DNA of 64,000 bases from Blasia pusilla (taxonomy: Eukaryota > Marchantiophyta > Marchantiopsida > Blasiales). Under the pieces are notes generated by a model, which saw only the letters and a list, made by a program, of their open reading frames with translations, did no database searches and was not told where the DNA came from. The position numbers and the translations under genes are program-made. The stretch covers positions 45,694,001 through 45,758,000 of the forward strand of contig CM114272.1 of the NCBI GenBank assembly GCA_050084515.1, written 5' to 3'. Positions within the stretch are counted from its first letter, which is position 1; each line of letters begins with the position of its first letter. This document shows positions 10,011 to 20,429 of the stretch, in pieces.

Positions 10011-11493
10011 TCAAACTCTGACGGGTTGCATCTTTCTCTCTAAGAAGCCTCGGGGAATGTCTTGAACCACTTTTGGTGTTGGATTTGGTGAGGTGGAGTT
10101 AAAAAACTGTGTCGTAAGATCTTTCAAGGTGTATGGATTGTGTCGCTGCAAAGTTTCCGAAAACTTGCTAAACATAACATCAACATCTTCGTGAGTGTGC
10201 CCGAGAATGAGAAAATCCAAGTGAATCTCTTCGAATGCCTCCATGTGAACCAGAAGGGCCAAGTATGCCATGACGTAAATATTTTTGTTATCTTTTCCAC
10301 AGTTATCCATTTGTAGATTCAAGATCTTAGGCAGCTTCCTTGGTCCCTCTTCGGCACAGTCCGTGAGCTTATAAGCTGCATAGAGCAATCCATCAAGCTT
10401 TTCCCTCCCTTTTAAGAATCGATTGTGAAGTGGAGTTAGGTTAAGCCCGTCCTAGAATTCATGTATTTCACCGCGGGGGTTCTCCAAACTCCGAAACAAC
10501 TTTGCCAAGTAGGGATCCAATTATCCAATTAGATCCCTACTTGTAGACTCCTATGTCAAATTGAGCAATTGCACATGGTCCATGCCCATGAGTCAAGATA
10601 CCTGCAATAAGAAAAAGAGTGAGTAAAAGTTAATTCAGCTTAATATTCAAGTACCTAAAGAAGGTACCGTTTCTCCAAACAGGATACCTGTGGCAAGTAA
10701 CACCTGCGTCCGCAACTTCCATTAGGCAAGAAATGTAAGAAATGTAACGCCCTATGAGAAGTTAACGCAATGAAAGTACTCAATACTAAAAAATAATTGC
10801 CCAATTCCGGTGCTTGAGTTCCAATAAATGGATCAAGCATAGACCGATCACTTTATCCTTAGGGAACCGTTTTGGGTGTGGAGAAACAAATGGAACTTAA
10901 ATCCTATTATGTGAGTGACGTCAAGATAGCCCTACGGACATTCTAACTGTCACCTGCACCCTAAATCATTTTCCAATATAATGGAGTGTTATTTCGCAAT
11001 ATTTACGTGTACAAGTAATTGGAAATGTTTGAGCCAGAGCCAAATCTTTGGTTTGTTGCCATGCTCTTGGCAAGCCTTTTTTGAAACTATCCATTTTGTC
11101 ATGGATTAGGCAAAGATAAGAGTTGGGATAGCACACGGATTCTACTCGCCAAGTGTAATATAAACTCCTTTGAGACCGTTGCAGGTCATCATGTTCGACC
11201 GCCCGTTCCCTAACAATAGCCTTCACCTCGTTTGTCGATGCAGTGTTTCCCAGAGACTTCAACATTGCACAAGTTGCACAACGAGAAAAGTTATCACTTC
11301 ATTTATGAATAGCAACATTGGACAAATATTGTTTTTTGATTTGACTGATAGTTGATTGTGAGACTCTTGCTAATCCCAATTTCCCTCCTTCCTTATTGAC
11401 TACTTCTTGTATAAACTTCCAGGAGAAAAATTGAGGCAATCGAATCAGTTCCTCACTTCTCTTGTCTGACATTGTTCTTTCCTTGTGGGGCAT
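10011..11493 (-). pseudogene. DUF7869-like protein gene, decayed
   Basis: Minus-strand exons about 11,493-11,007 and 10,601-10,011 joined by a canonical intron at 10,602-11,006 (donor GTAAAT; acceptor after TTTTTCTTATTGCAG). The product shows, in order, a CATC pair, LCLIHDKMDSFK, ILTHGHGPCA, LNLQMDNCGKDNKN and LGHTHEDVDVMF, the pattern I associate with DUF7869 proteins, a widespread, probably transposon-derived family with Asp/His/Asn-rich motifs. Breaks: an in-frame TGA at 11,299-11,301, a TAG shortly after the ILTHGHG motif, and a frameshift near 10,490. The amino-terminal part is not clear; possible pieces lie toward 12,260. Function unknown; the family name is from memory. Confidence 0.65.
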
Positions 11494-11499
11494 CCGATC

Positions 11500-12538
11500 T
11501 CTAGTTTCCTCAATTTTAGCTTTATCGTTTCCACCGCTTGCGCCGTCCTATGGATTATGCAATTTCTTCCTAGATTCCCCTACCCCGTCCTTGTCTTGCC
11601 ATCTCTGACATTTCTTACTTCTTCCTCAAAGCTTATTTTTCCAAGACCGTGGATGTGTCACCAACCTATGAGACACACAATTCTACCTTCCAATTGCACA
11701 ACCCTTCGTCCATCAATGAAGTAAGACGAATGGACCATGGCGTGGATCGATTCCCTTCTTTCCTGAAAGGATTTTTTTCCAATACTTCTCTTTGCTTGAA
11801 CGAACAACATCTCTCGCCGTATATTGGCAAAAAAATTGTCCGCAGTAGTTTTTTGATGCCACTTGTGATATATCTTCCTGTGCTAGCTTTATTTTTCATT
11901 TTGGTGGCTCCTGGTAGACACCAAAATCGCTTTTTACACCGACAAGTGTACGTGTAAGCTCTCTTCCGCTTGCCTATTATTGCTTCAAAGGCCCCTTAGG
12001 ATACGGTTGAACACTCCTAGTAGCATGTCCACAAGTCTCGTCCATCTTAACAATAAAGGATGCCGTAGACCATATGACTAATTTCCTTTCAAGAACCTTA
12101 AGGCTGATGATGTTGATAATGAATATGCCAACATGATGATCCCCCAGTCCTAAACCACCAACTTTATCATTTGGATTGACGTAGTGAACAATTCCCTCTC
12201 CGAGATTGAGACCCATCGTTCTCTGTAAGTTGCATCGGTAAAAGGACCAATTCAATACAACCAATTATGGGAACCAAAACTTGGACGTCGCTGGAGGTAT
12301 TGCAGGCTGAGTGCTTCCTCTTCCTAATATCCATGGTATCATTGTATTTTTCTATAATCAGATATCTTGGATATTTTGCAAACGTTCCCACCATATCTTG
12401 TAGTCTTCTTCCATCTGAGTGGGTAGCTGGTTCGTAGTATGACTCATCAATTATTATGCACACCCACAATTGCCGTTGGTCGTCAAAGAAGGACATAGGT
12501 TGGATCTCATGTGAATCGAAGCTTTCGGAACACACCCT
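11500..12538 (-). other. Possible upstream remains of the DUF7869-like gene
   Basis: Several minus-strand frames of 70-100 codons occur (for example 12,264-11,977) but none shows a recognised domain. The region lies between the DUF7869-like exons and an LTR. It could hold diverged 5' exons or unrelated DNA. Confidence 0.3.
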
Positions 12539-13016
12539 TGTCGTGCGAATCCACATTGTCATACAACATACATTGCTGATATACCATACCATACTCACAT
12601 ACATACATAACATAGACGAGAGCATCCACAAACACAAGTGTACCACAACTGAAATCCGTGAAAGACCTCTTGTCATAAAACACGTATAGAATCACATACA
12701 ATCAAGCCAAACCCACTCCACGATGGGAGAATCTAGGTCGAAGCTTCGGGAAACACCATAGCCAAGAGCTCTACTCACTACCAAGGCTAACTCCCAATGC
12801 AACAGGCTCAACTCAAAGAACTGACTGTTCTTTGAGTGCACTCCACTTTATATCCTCCAACCTAAGAGCGAGCCCTACTGGAAAAGTCACCCTCAACTGA
12901 GTAACCCCCAACCCTATGTATGAAGTCGCATCTCTACCTAGACACCGCGGCCCTACATAAGGTATGGCCTCTACTAGCAGACTATACTCTACGACATAAT
13001 CCGTATGGTCATGACA
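12539..13016 (-). mobile_element. LTR, 478 bp, family shared with 61,825-62,299
   Basis: Minus-strand LTR beginning TGTCATGACC and ending GCACGACA (TG..CA ends). Closely similar along its whole length to the solo LTR at 61,825-62,299. It contains a TATAAAG box (GGATATAAAGTGG) and, just downstream, a perfect hairpin at 12,811-12,837 (11-bp arms ACTCAAAGAAC, 5-nt loop), also seen in the other copy. It directly follows, in minus-strand order, the LTR tail at the 3' end of gypsy copy 1. No target duplication was seen. Confidence 0.8.
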
Positions 13017-13018
13017 AC

Positions 13019-13122
13019 TGTCATGCGAATCCACATCGTCATACAACATACATCGCTGACATACCATACTCACATACATACATAACATAGACGAGAGCAT
13101 CCACAAACACAAGTATACCACA
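13019..13122 (-). mobile_element. Partial LTR / short terminal repeat at the end of gypsy copy 1
   Basis: Corresponds to the last 104 bp of the 478-bp LTR (TGTGGTATAC to GCATGACA) and starts just after a purine-rich tract (minus strand AGTTAGGGCGAG) of the internal region. Two bases separate it from the full LTR. It is either the element's own short 3' LTR or the tail of an LTR whose 5' part was lost. Copy 2 has a comparable tail at 32,094-32,229. Confidence 0.6.
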
Positions 13123-13298
13123 ACTCGCCCTAACTGTCGGTTAGGTCTCTAACTCCCAGGTAGCCCTATACATCTACCACATGCTATACACCTTCTTGGG
13201 TGCACGAATCAGAAGGCCGGGTGCTAGGTTGCTCCATCATTAGTCGCACATCTGTAATCCATATCATGCAAAGATCAAGTCATCTACCTCTACTAAGT

Positions 13299-13433
13299 AC
13301 ATCGAGGACAAACCCACCTTCCAGTAGGAACAATATCCATACGTGGAGTCAAACACATCATGTGCCAACCCCTAGAACACCGATCACACACCAACATACG
13401 GGTTGCGTTATCAGCAGACCCACACAACATGCA
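13299..13433 (-). CDS. PHD finger at the C-terminus of integrase, copy 1
   Basis: Complete Cys4-His-Cys3 zinc-finger signature: CMLC, a ten-residue spacer, CDRC, GWHMMC, then VPTGRWVCPRC. PHD fingers bind the histone H3 tail and read its lysine state. It occupies the place where chromoviruses carry a chromodomain, so a role in choosing integration sites through chromatin is a reasonable inference. It is in frame with the integrase C-terminal region (13,766-13,293) and is the last domain before the stop. The spacing is canonical and no ligand residue is missing. Confidence 0.9.
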
Positions 13434-13499
13434 TCTCAAGCTAGCACGTATCATGGCTAAGCTGGGGTCAACAGTACCATCCACATTTGGAAGATGACA

Positions 13500-14573
13500 T
13501 GGCGCAAAATTACGCACATGGTCCTTCCAAACAACTCCATCACGACCCTCCAATATGAGAACTCCAGAAGCTAACACCTCGGGCACTCGTAAAATAGTGT
13601 GGCCTGCCGTCACATCCAACATTGTCGGTGCAATCTGCTGCAAATAGACATAGTCCCCCACATGGAACCTATGAATCGATGATCGATAACCTCCACCCCG
13701 AATGATTGCATACCGCAACGTATCCCTGTGTTGAGCAATGGCAAGATTCTCAAAGGCTGTTGGCATAACTCTCCGAAAAGAGTCAGGCGGCTCACTGAGA
13801 ACACACTCTCATCCACATCTCTGGGTCATCAAGGTTCACCACCTCACTAGACTCCCAATGAATTGCTGCTGGCAAGTCTGGATCTCGGCCGTATAACAGA
13901 AAATAAGGTGAGAAGGAAGCCAAGGATGCTTGGCGACTGAACCTATACCCCATGGCTAACCATGGCAATCGAATATCCAGTCCCAAGATGCCCCTTTTGT
14001 AGGCCATACTTGCGCAATGCCCTCTTCACCGTCTGAACCACACGCTCAGCCAAACCATCCGCCTCTGGATGATCTCGAGATGTGGTCCGATGATCAATCA
14101 ACGCCTTGTCACACAAGACCTGAAACTCACCTCGAAACTCAGACTCGGTCGGTCAAGACTTCAGCTGGTGCACAAAAATGACTAAGCACTCTATCAAGAA
14201 ACGCATACGCCATTCCCTCACTTGCCTTGTGAGGTAATGCCACCAACTCAATCCACTTGGAGAAGTGCTCCACCATCACCAACACATATCGATGATGTCA
14301 TACTGTCAACGGTAACAGTCCCGCAAAGTCCACACTCCAATGGTAACCCAACCCCATAATAGGCAAGGGGTGTAACTGTGGTGTAGGGGCATTGAATGAT
14401 GCCCTCACCCGATCACAAACCATACAACGTGACACCAACTGCTGCACTTGAGTATGCATGCCACGCCACCAATACTGGCCAAGGAGTAAGCTATACGTAC
14501 GCTTTACCCTAGAATGTCCCAACTCCTCATGGGCATGTCGCACAATGCGCTCTCTCTGAGCCAAATGCGGCAC
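13500..14573 (-). pseudogene. Ty3/gypsy integrase, copy 1
   Basis: The zinc-binding HHCC domain is present (HAHEELGH, then CMVC) followed by WSVDFAG with the first catalytic Asp. The reading frame breaks near 14,298 and again around 14,140. The second-Asp block (VLTD) and the AERVVQT-type Glu block can still be read in other frames. The C-terminal part (AFENLAIAQHRDTLRYA, then GDYVYL) is open from 13,766 and runs into the PHD finger. Broken but well preserved; it would insert element cDNA. Confidence 0.85.
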
Positions 14574-14594
14574 TACTCGTACTCTACCATCCTC

Positions 14595-15839
14595 CTACAC
14601 ATGGAGAATATGTGTTCCCTCCAATCGATACCTCTTAGCACGTTGGAGAACACAGTCTCGCTCCTTGGCACTCACTATGCCTGACACCCTACTGGTCCGT
14701 AGGAACTCCAACACCAACGCATCATCAGGAATATCACGCTGATCTGTACCACCATCTCCAACCTTAGGATCTGAAGGCTGGCAATCTACCCTCTGACTAG
14801 AGTAAGATATCATGTGGTCCTCCATACTAGAGTCCACCCCTAACCAACATAAAAAGGCGGATGCATGCCAATCTGACACCATCTCCTCATCAACCTCGCT
14901 ATGCCATCTAGCCCCAATTGTATCCTCTTGGCTAGTACATGGGTCCCTACTCAACCCATCAGCATCAAGGTTGGCAACTCCAAGTCTATGTACCACCTGG
15001 AAGTCATACTCTTGTAAGATAAGAGCCCACCGTGCAAGCTTCCCTGTAAGCTTGTCAGACTCCATCAACCACTTGAGTGGGTGGTGATCAGTAACAAGGG
15101 TAAATTGTGTGCCAAACAAGTAACACCTAAAGTGTGCCACAGCCCACACTATTGCCAAGCACTCTCCCTCATATGAACTATAGCGCGACTCCGCTGCATT
15201 ATTCGAACGACTTGCATAGGCCACCACAAACTCCATGTGCTCATCATCATGTTGTGTCAACACCGCTCCAAGTTCCAACCTACTCCAATCAGTGTGTAAC
15301 TGAAATGGGCGCCCTTTGATAGGTCTCCTCAAGATAGGTGCCGCCACCAACTGGGCCTTAAACTCCACAAAAGCTCTCTCCTGATCATCTCCCCAGTGCC
15401 ACTCTTGATCTGATTTCAGCAATTGGTTCAAAGTCTTTGCCATAGCACTAAATCCCTTCACATACCTCCGATAGTAGTTCGCCAATCCCATGAATGCTCG
15501 AACTCTACTCACATCTACCGGATGCAGAATAAGTGCAATAGCCTCCACCTTTGCTTGCTGAACTCCCAAACCACCTGGATAGATCACATGACCCAAGTAC
15601 TCAACATCCTCGTGGAAGAACTTACACTTTCCCGGATGCAAACGTAAACCATGAGCTTTCAACTGCTCAAACACCATCTGCAAATGTATTTGATGCTCCT
15701 CCACCGTGTTACTGAACACCAAGATATCATCAATGTAACACCGAACAAAATCCAACCCTGCTAGGATCCTGTCCATCACTCTCTGAAACTCGGTAGGTGC
15801 ATTCTTCAACCCAAAGGGTAAGAATTTCCACTGGTACAA
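14595..15839 (-). CDS. Ty3/gypsy reverse transcriptase (C-terminal half) and RNase H, copy 1
   Basis: A 414-codon open frame. RT motifs: LPFGLKNAP, FQRVMD, the YIDD catalytic box in RCYIDDILVFS, FLGH-type EYLGHVI, and FMGLANYYRRYVKGF thumb. RNase H then follows with all acidic residues of the gypsy domain: LHTDWS, YEGECLAIVWAV, LVTDHHPLKWL and LDADGLSRDP. About 150 further residues form a linker to integrase. The frame opens in the middle of RT, so it is an intact segment of a longer polyprotein and not a separate gene. Confidence 0.92.
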   Translation of the reverse strand: MYQWKFLPFGLKNAPTEFQRVMDRILAGLDFVRCYIDDILVFSNTVEEHQIHLQMVFEQLKAHGLRLHPGKCKFFHEDVEYLGHVIYPGGLGVQQAKVEAIALILHPVDVSRVRAFMGLANYYRRYVKGFSAMAKTLNQLLKSDQEWHWGDDQERAFVEFKAQLVAAPILRRPIKGRPFQLHTDWSRLELGAVLTQHDDEHMEFVVAYASRSNNAAESRYSSYEGECLAIVWAVAHFRCYLFGTQFTLVTDHHPLKWLMESDKLTGKLARWALILQEYDFQVVHRLGVANLDADGLSRDPCTSQEDTIGARWHSEVDEEMVSDWHASAFLCWLGVDSSMEDHMISYSSQRVDCQPSDPKVGDGGTDQRDIPDDALVLEFLRTSRVSGIVSAKERDCVLQRAKRYRLEGTHILHV

Positions 15840-16372
15840 AAAATCCTTGCCATGAGAGTTGACACCCCAAAATGCTGTCTTGGCTTGTCACTCTCCCGAA
15901 TCGGCAATTGATGGTATCCTGCCCAAAGATCCAAAGTACTAAAAATCTTTGCCTGTCCCACCACATCAAAGATCTCCTCAAGTGTAGGCATGGCATACCT
16001 ATCGGCCTTGGTTTGCCGTCCACCTATCCGTGTAGTTGCCATGCATATCCTTTTTAGCAGGCATGACAGTGGCTGATGCATACTCTCCATGCGACAACTC
16101 CACTAATCCAGCCTCCAAAAGGTCCAACGTCCTACTCTGAATCAGGTCCCTCTCCATATCACTATATCGGCACTAGGCGTATCACTAGCCAAATCAATCC
16201 GTATACCGGGTCCAACCAAAGCACCCAACTCCTTCATGCTAAAGGCAAAACAACTCCTATAAGCACGTAGGAATTGTGTCAAGCGTCGTTTCTCACCTCT
16301 CGTAAGCTTAGGCCCAAGTAATGGCTCCCAAGTCTCCTCCACTGGCACACTAGAGGGAGAGGATGATGCCAT
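15806..16372 (-). pseudogene. RT N-terminal part and pre-RT linker, copy 1
   Basis: The linker (TWEPLLGPKLTRGEKRRL, then IRIDLASDTP) lies at 16,372-16,142. After a break, the RT fingers and palm continue at 16,090-15,806 with KADRYAMPTLEEI and STLDLWAGYHQLPI, which holds the first catalytic Asp. The frame shifts again near 15,840 before the open RT half downstream. These breaks separate the methyltransferase from RT in the present sequence. Confidence 0.85.
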
Positions 16373-16483
16373 TGGCTGCTACGCAACCCCCTCACCCTTA
16401 GCTACACCATCATCTGAGCAAATAACTCCTCCACCAGCATGAGCAACCAACTCCACATGCCCAACCATTACATCCCATTTACT

Positions 16484-17560
16484 CTAAGGATGCAAAATAC
16501 TACTCTCCTCGCCCCCAGCCGATGTCTCTACCGTCCCGGTAGCCATCGAGCTCATTACAAGGGGTGGAAGACCCACAGACATAGTCCAAAGTCGAGGCTG
16601 CTCGGCCATACCAAGACTCAAAATCCAAGTCAAACAATTCAGGTCCATGGCCTGACCCAACACATGACATCGTGAAGCCTCAGAAATGGAAGCAACCGCT
16701 GTCACACCAATAGCAAATCCCATCGTATGCTCTCTCTCATCAGCGTTAGGCTCCACCAACTGTTGCACATGAGAATCCCATACAAGCCCGGGACCACTTT
16801 CCTTGTAGGCATGTGACGAGGGAAAACTCACAAATGTGGGTAGTGCCATTCTAGGCTGGCCCACACGGTTCACCACTGCCATGGGTGACCCATCAATAAC
16901 CCTCACCACCTGAGAAAGTCGCCCAGTATCCAAGATACTATCCACTGTAAGGCAAGGATCCCGCTGCACTGTTTCATATGCTCGACGTAGAACCTCTCTA
17001 GGCAACAAGTTTGTCCACCACAAGCGTGGACGATGTGCACGCGAGCCAACTCGCGCTGCATCCAACAACACCGCTGGTCCAATCCTTGACCGCACCTCAT
17101 GAACACTCGCCATCATCCAGGTCCGAGTGTCACCCAACAATGGAACATTCTCCAGAATGTAAGCTAGAGCACGTGCTTGATGAACCTGAAGATGTTGTAA
17201 CACCCGTAACATCTCCCAAAACAATCGAGACCTAGGGTCGTGTAATCCCTCACCATGACCAGCATGGGTATGACCCTGACATGGCCATCCAGAAATCACC
17301 AAATCCACATGACCAACCCTCTCAAGGTCCTGCGCCCCCAACGATGCAATGTGTGACGGCAAAGCACGCTGGTACCCATGAATAGCTGATGGCGGCAACA
17401 ACTCAGGATATCTCCGCATCAACTGACCAATATGTCGGGATGAGACTCTTTGGGCCATCTCATCTTGCTCCACATACACGTATCTCCCAAGACAGAATAC
17501 CGGCCTGCAACATCAGACCAAACCAAAGTGCTAATCCCACCAAAGAGATCTAACACACAA
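16484..17560 (-). pseudogene. DNMT3-like C5-cytosine DNA methyltransferase, copy 1
   Basis: A 331-codon open frame (17,479-16,484) carries the catalytic PCQ loop in ISGWPCQGH (17,284-17,276), LHDPRSRLFWEML, the ENV motif in LENVPLLGD (17,152-17,144), a VGSRAHRPRLWWTNL block, and a target-recognition/motif X end with GFAIGV and LGQAMDLNCLTW. Motif I (VLDLFGG) lies just upstream at about 17,556 but in another frame: compared with copy 2, roughly one base is missing near 17,497. The order I-IV-VI-VIII-X and the spacing resemble animal/plant DNMT3 proteins more than DNMT1. The enzyme would methylate cytosine C5 using S-adenosylmethionine. It sits between protease and RT. As it stands, cofactor motif I is disconnected. 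Confidence 0.92.
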
Positions 17561-17575
17561 ATGCCTTCCGGCCGA

Positions 17576-17959
17576 TCATCGCCATACAATGGGTGTAGTA
17601 TCCAAAGGGGATAACCTAATCGACAGACCAGAAGTAGGAGTCCGCCGTGGGGCCTCCTCTTCCTCATGAGGTATAACAGCCTCACACCAAGCCTCCTGCA
17701 CTAGGCGATCAACCTCCTGCCGTAGTGCACCGCCTGAACTCCAAAGTGGCAGATCCAACGATGAGGATGCCACTGCTGCAAAAATAGGGACCTCCTCTAC
17801 CTCCTCATGCGCAGGAGAATCCATAGCAGAAACATTACCCTCCAAAAAGTCTCCTGGCCAAGTGACTAGTCCACTAAAACCAGCCACAGATGCTAACACT
17901 GTTGGGGAAGACCCTCCTGGTCGAGCCCCATAAATAAATCTCACAGGAACTTGGCTCAT
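17576..17959 (-). pseudogene. Spacer between protease and methyltransferase, copy 1
   Basis: A 127-codon frame without a recognised domain that ends in LSIRLSPLDTTPIVWR. Copy 2 has SLDTTPIVWQ just before motif I, so this is part of the same polyprotein, acting as linker to the methyltransferase. Frame continuity into motif I is lost by a small indel near 17,600. Confidence 0.6.
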
Positions 17960-18136
17960 ATGTCCATCCCCGGACTGCCAACCAGGTCTATAAGACGCTG
18001 TCTTAGTCTAGTAATCCACCTGAAAACCCATCGGGTTCAATACTACTCCTCCAACTAGTACATCATACAACTCGGCTGATGTGACGACTGCAGATACTCC
18101 CAACCGGGAGCTATCAATCGCATGATATGGTCTCAG

Positions 18137-18433
18137 CTATACAGAAAACTTTTCCCGTGTCATGATTTGAGACCTATCATTGGCTCCTCCAAGTGATGTT
18201 GGAATCTGGAATGGGCAAGGCTCAAGCTTTGACCTCCGAATACCCAAACCAATACATGCCGCCTTTCCCAACATCAAAGGTTGGGCACCAGAGTCTAACA
18301 AGACTCTATCTGATCTATACACCTGTCCTGTAGGACTCATCAATCGGAATATCCCACTTCGGTTGTCCAACATACATACACCAAGTGTAAGCCTCTCACG
18401 ATCAATGGCTGGCCGGGCTGGTAATGCATCCAT
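18137..18433 (-). CDS. Retroviral-type aspartic protease, copy 1
   Basis: The active-site motif LLDSGAQPLMLG is followed by ACIGLGIRRSKLEPCPF, matching copy 2. This D[ST]GA loop defines the pepsin-like retroelement protease that works as a dimer to process Gag-Pol. A preceding frame (18,877-18,449) carries FHLAATLCERGSVTAEVDEG, which also matches copy 2 upstream of the protease, so the polyprotein continues across a frame change near 18,450. Confidence 0.8.
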   Translation of the reverse strand: MDALPARPAIDRERLTLGVCMLDNRSGIFRLMSPTGQVYRSDRVLLDSGAQPLMLGKAACIGLGIRRSKLEPCPFQIPTSLGGANDRSQIMTREKFSV

Positions 18434-18883
18434 CTTCTCCGGTGCTGCCTACCAAGTAGCACTGGTACTCAATGCTACATCTGACATAGAGGGTCGCTCC
18501 ACTGCAACACCCTCATCCACCTCAGCAGTAACACTCCCACGTTCACACAACGTGGCTGCTAGATGAAATACAGGAGCTAAGTCAACTCCTAAAGCCATTA
18601 GCTCCGTGGCCGAAAATAATGGGGATCCCAACACTGAAGTTGCCATCCGCACATCGATCGATCGATCCGTGTCTACTACACGCGATGTAGATGCCTCAGT
18701 CCCCAATAGGCTGCGTAGGAACCATGGATGGAGTCCTAAGCACCTAAGACAACAAGAATGATTGGGGAAGCCTAGCCTGCCTCCCAGCCTCATCCCTCCG
18801 TGGGTCCAACTCCACAGTAGCACCATGTGGCTCTGACGCTCGAGTGGCTCCTCTCGTAACTGCAGCTGATGCCTCAACCTGTG

Positions 18884-19190
18884 TTACACTCGCCATATAA
18901 GAGAGATCATCCCCTCCATAAGAGGTGAAGCCCCTGCTCCCGAACCTGATCTATGTTGGATACCAGCCATAGTAGCCAACTTCTGCTCCAACTGCTCAAT
19001 CCAGGCAGCCATAGCTGACTCTGTCGTAGTGGTAGGGGTAGCCACCGTAGGCTCTCCAACCACTGGTTCACCTCTACCACCTCGGCCTCTCAAAGCTACT
19101 CCACCACGGCCACGGCCTGATCTCAACTCTGGATGAAGATCAAAGCAACGCTCTCAAGGATGACCTGGTCTCCCGCAATGATCACACTGA
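18884..19190 (-). pseudogene. Gag zinc knuckle and RG-rich region, copy 1
   Basis: The minus strand at about 19,190-19,140 reads CDHC, GRPGH, then a TGA, then RC: a CX2CX4HX4C knuckle interrupted by a stop at a position where copy 2 has Arg. It is followed by an RGRGGVALRGRGGRG stretch and a predicted short helix with EQLEQKLA. These segments bind nucleic acid in Gag. An earlier CRTYGGDHVRKFC motif is a decayed second knuckle (Cys to Tyr). Confidence 0.7.
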
Positions 19191-19449
19191 GTTGGGGCCG
19201 ACTAAGGCCCATCCTCCAAAGTCCGTGTCCCATCCTCTTGGGGACAAAACTTCCTAACATGATCACCTCCATATGTCCGACATGACTGTCCTTGCTGCGG
19301 GGCAGCAAATGAAGGCAATGGTCTCTGTGCAAGTGTCCCTCTAGGACCTGACTGAGGTCGTGTGTACCCCCCACGACTCCCACTACTACTACTACCACCA
19401 CCACTACTACGAGACTATGAGGTGGGTTGCTGAACATGAGAAGTAGTAG

Positions 19450-20392
19450 TTGTATCCCTACTGAATGCGGATGTCACCACTCTCTCCTTCACCATGTTAA
19501 GCTCAATCTTCTCAGATAGAGCAAACACATGGGTCAATGTGGGTGAATCATCACTCATAAGAGTAGCATCACGACTGTGGCGCAACTCTCATCCAAGATC
19601 CCATACCAAAACGGATCGCTGAGCCTCGTCACACACTGGGTAATGAAATCAAGCGTCGCATACGAGTCTATGCCTCACAAAGACTCTCACCAGTCTTTCG
19701 CTCAAATTCTTGAAGACTCCTCAAATTCTCTGTCTTCACTCCCTGATAGTTCTTCTTCAACCTCTTGAAGAACTCTGCAATTGGGCTAAGCGATGGTGGG
19801 GCACTAGTACCTCCACTAGTATCCCCACTGGTTCCTCCACTGGTACCCCCACTCCGGCTCGCACTGCACCACTCAACGTTGGGGCCGGGCATAGTAGGAG
19901 CACTACTACCAATACCACCATGGGTGATAGACACATAGCCTGGAGACCAATATTGTCTCCATGCCTCAATCTCAGCAACATGGTCCTTCCTAAACTCATG
20001 GTAATCATCCATGGGTGGTCCCTCCAAGTGCTGAAACAACCCCTTCCAAGCCAAGAAGGGTGTAAACAACGCATGGCGCAACATCTGCATATCACACCAC
20101 GTATCAAACTCCCGCATGAAGTCCTCCAACTCAATGGTGCCCTTTGCACCGAATATCGTCGTGGGCCCTTCATGGCCCCATATATCCCGTCCATGTCCCA
20201 AATCAATGGAGCTGCAACACTCGATAACAACGTAGAAGACTCGGTGTTTGGAACACCCTCGTCCTCCTCTTCATCAACTGTCGGAAGTGGAAAAGGTAGC
20301 CGATACCTAAATCCACTCCGTGTGAAACCACCACTATCCGCACCACGGTCCCTAACCAGACCACTAGACAGCTCCGTGATGACCAACGCCAA
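19450..20392 (-). pseudogene. Gag, copy 1
   Basis: Open frames 20,392-19,757 and 20,201-19,668 together match copy 2 Gag. The start TRSGFRYR is in the first frame. After a one-base slip near 20,200 the second frame reads GTIELEDFMREFDTWCD, FLAWKGLFQHLEGPPMDDY and EFFKRLKKNY. This is the capsid-like Gag core with the WKGLFQHLEG helix conserved between copies. A Gly-Thr-Ser-rich tract (SGGTSGGTSGDTSGG) is a local expansion absent from copy 2. Further frame changes follow after 19,668. Confidence 0.8.
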
Positions 20393-20429
20393 TGCCGCAC
20401 CACCACCAAATTACCACCACTAAGTAACC

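Larger units (their letters stand above)
13019..20392 (-). mobile_element. Ty3/gypsy retrotransposon with DNA methyltransferase and PHD finger, copy 1
   Basis: Minus-strand element with, in order, gag (20,392-19,450), zinc knuckle and RG-rich tail (about 19,190-18,884), protease (18,433-18,137), DNMT3-like methyltransferase (17,560-16,484), RT and RNase H (16,372-14,595), integrase (14,573-13,500) and PHD finger (13,433-13,299). Integrase after RNase H marks it as gypsy. The 5' LTR was not found. Frameshifts and stops occur in gag, the methyltransferase and the pol linker, so it is probably defective, although long stretches remain open (331 and 414 codons). Confidence 0.92.
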
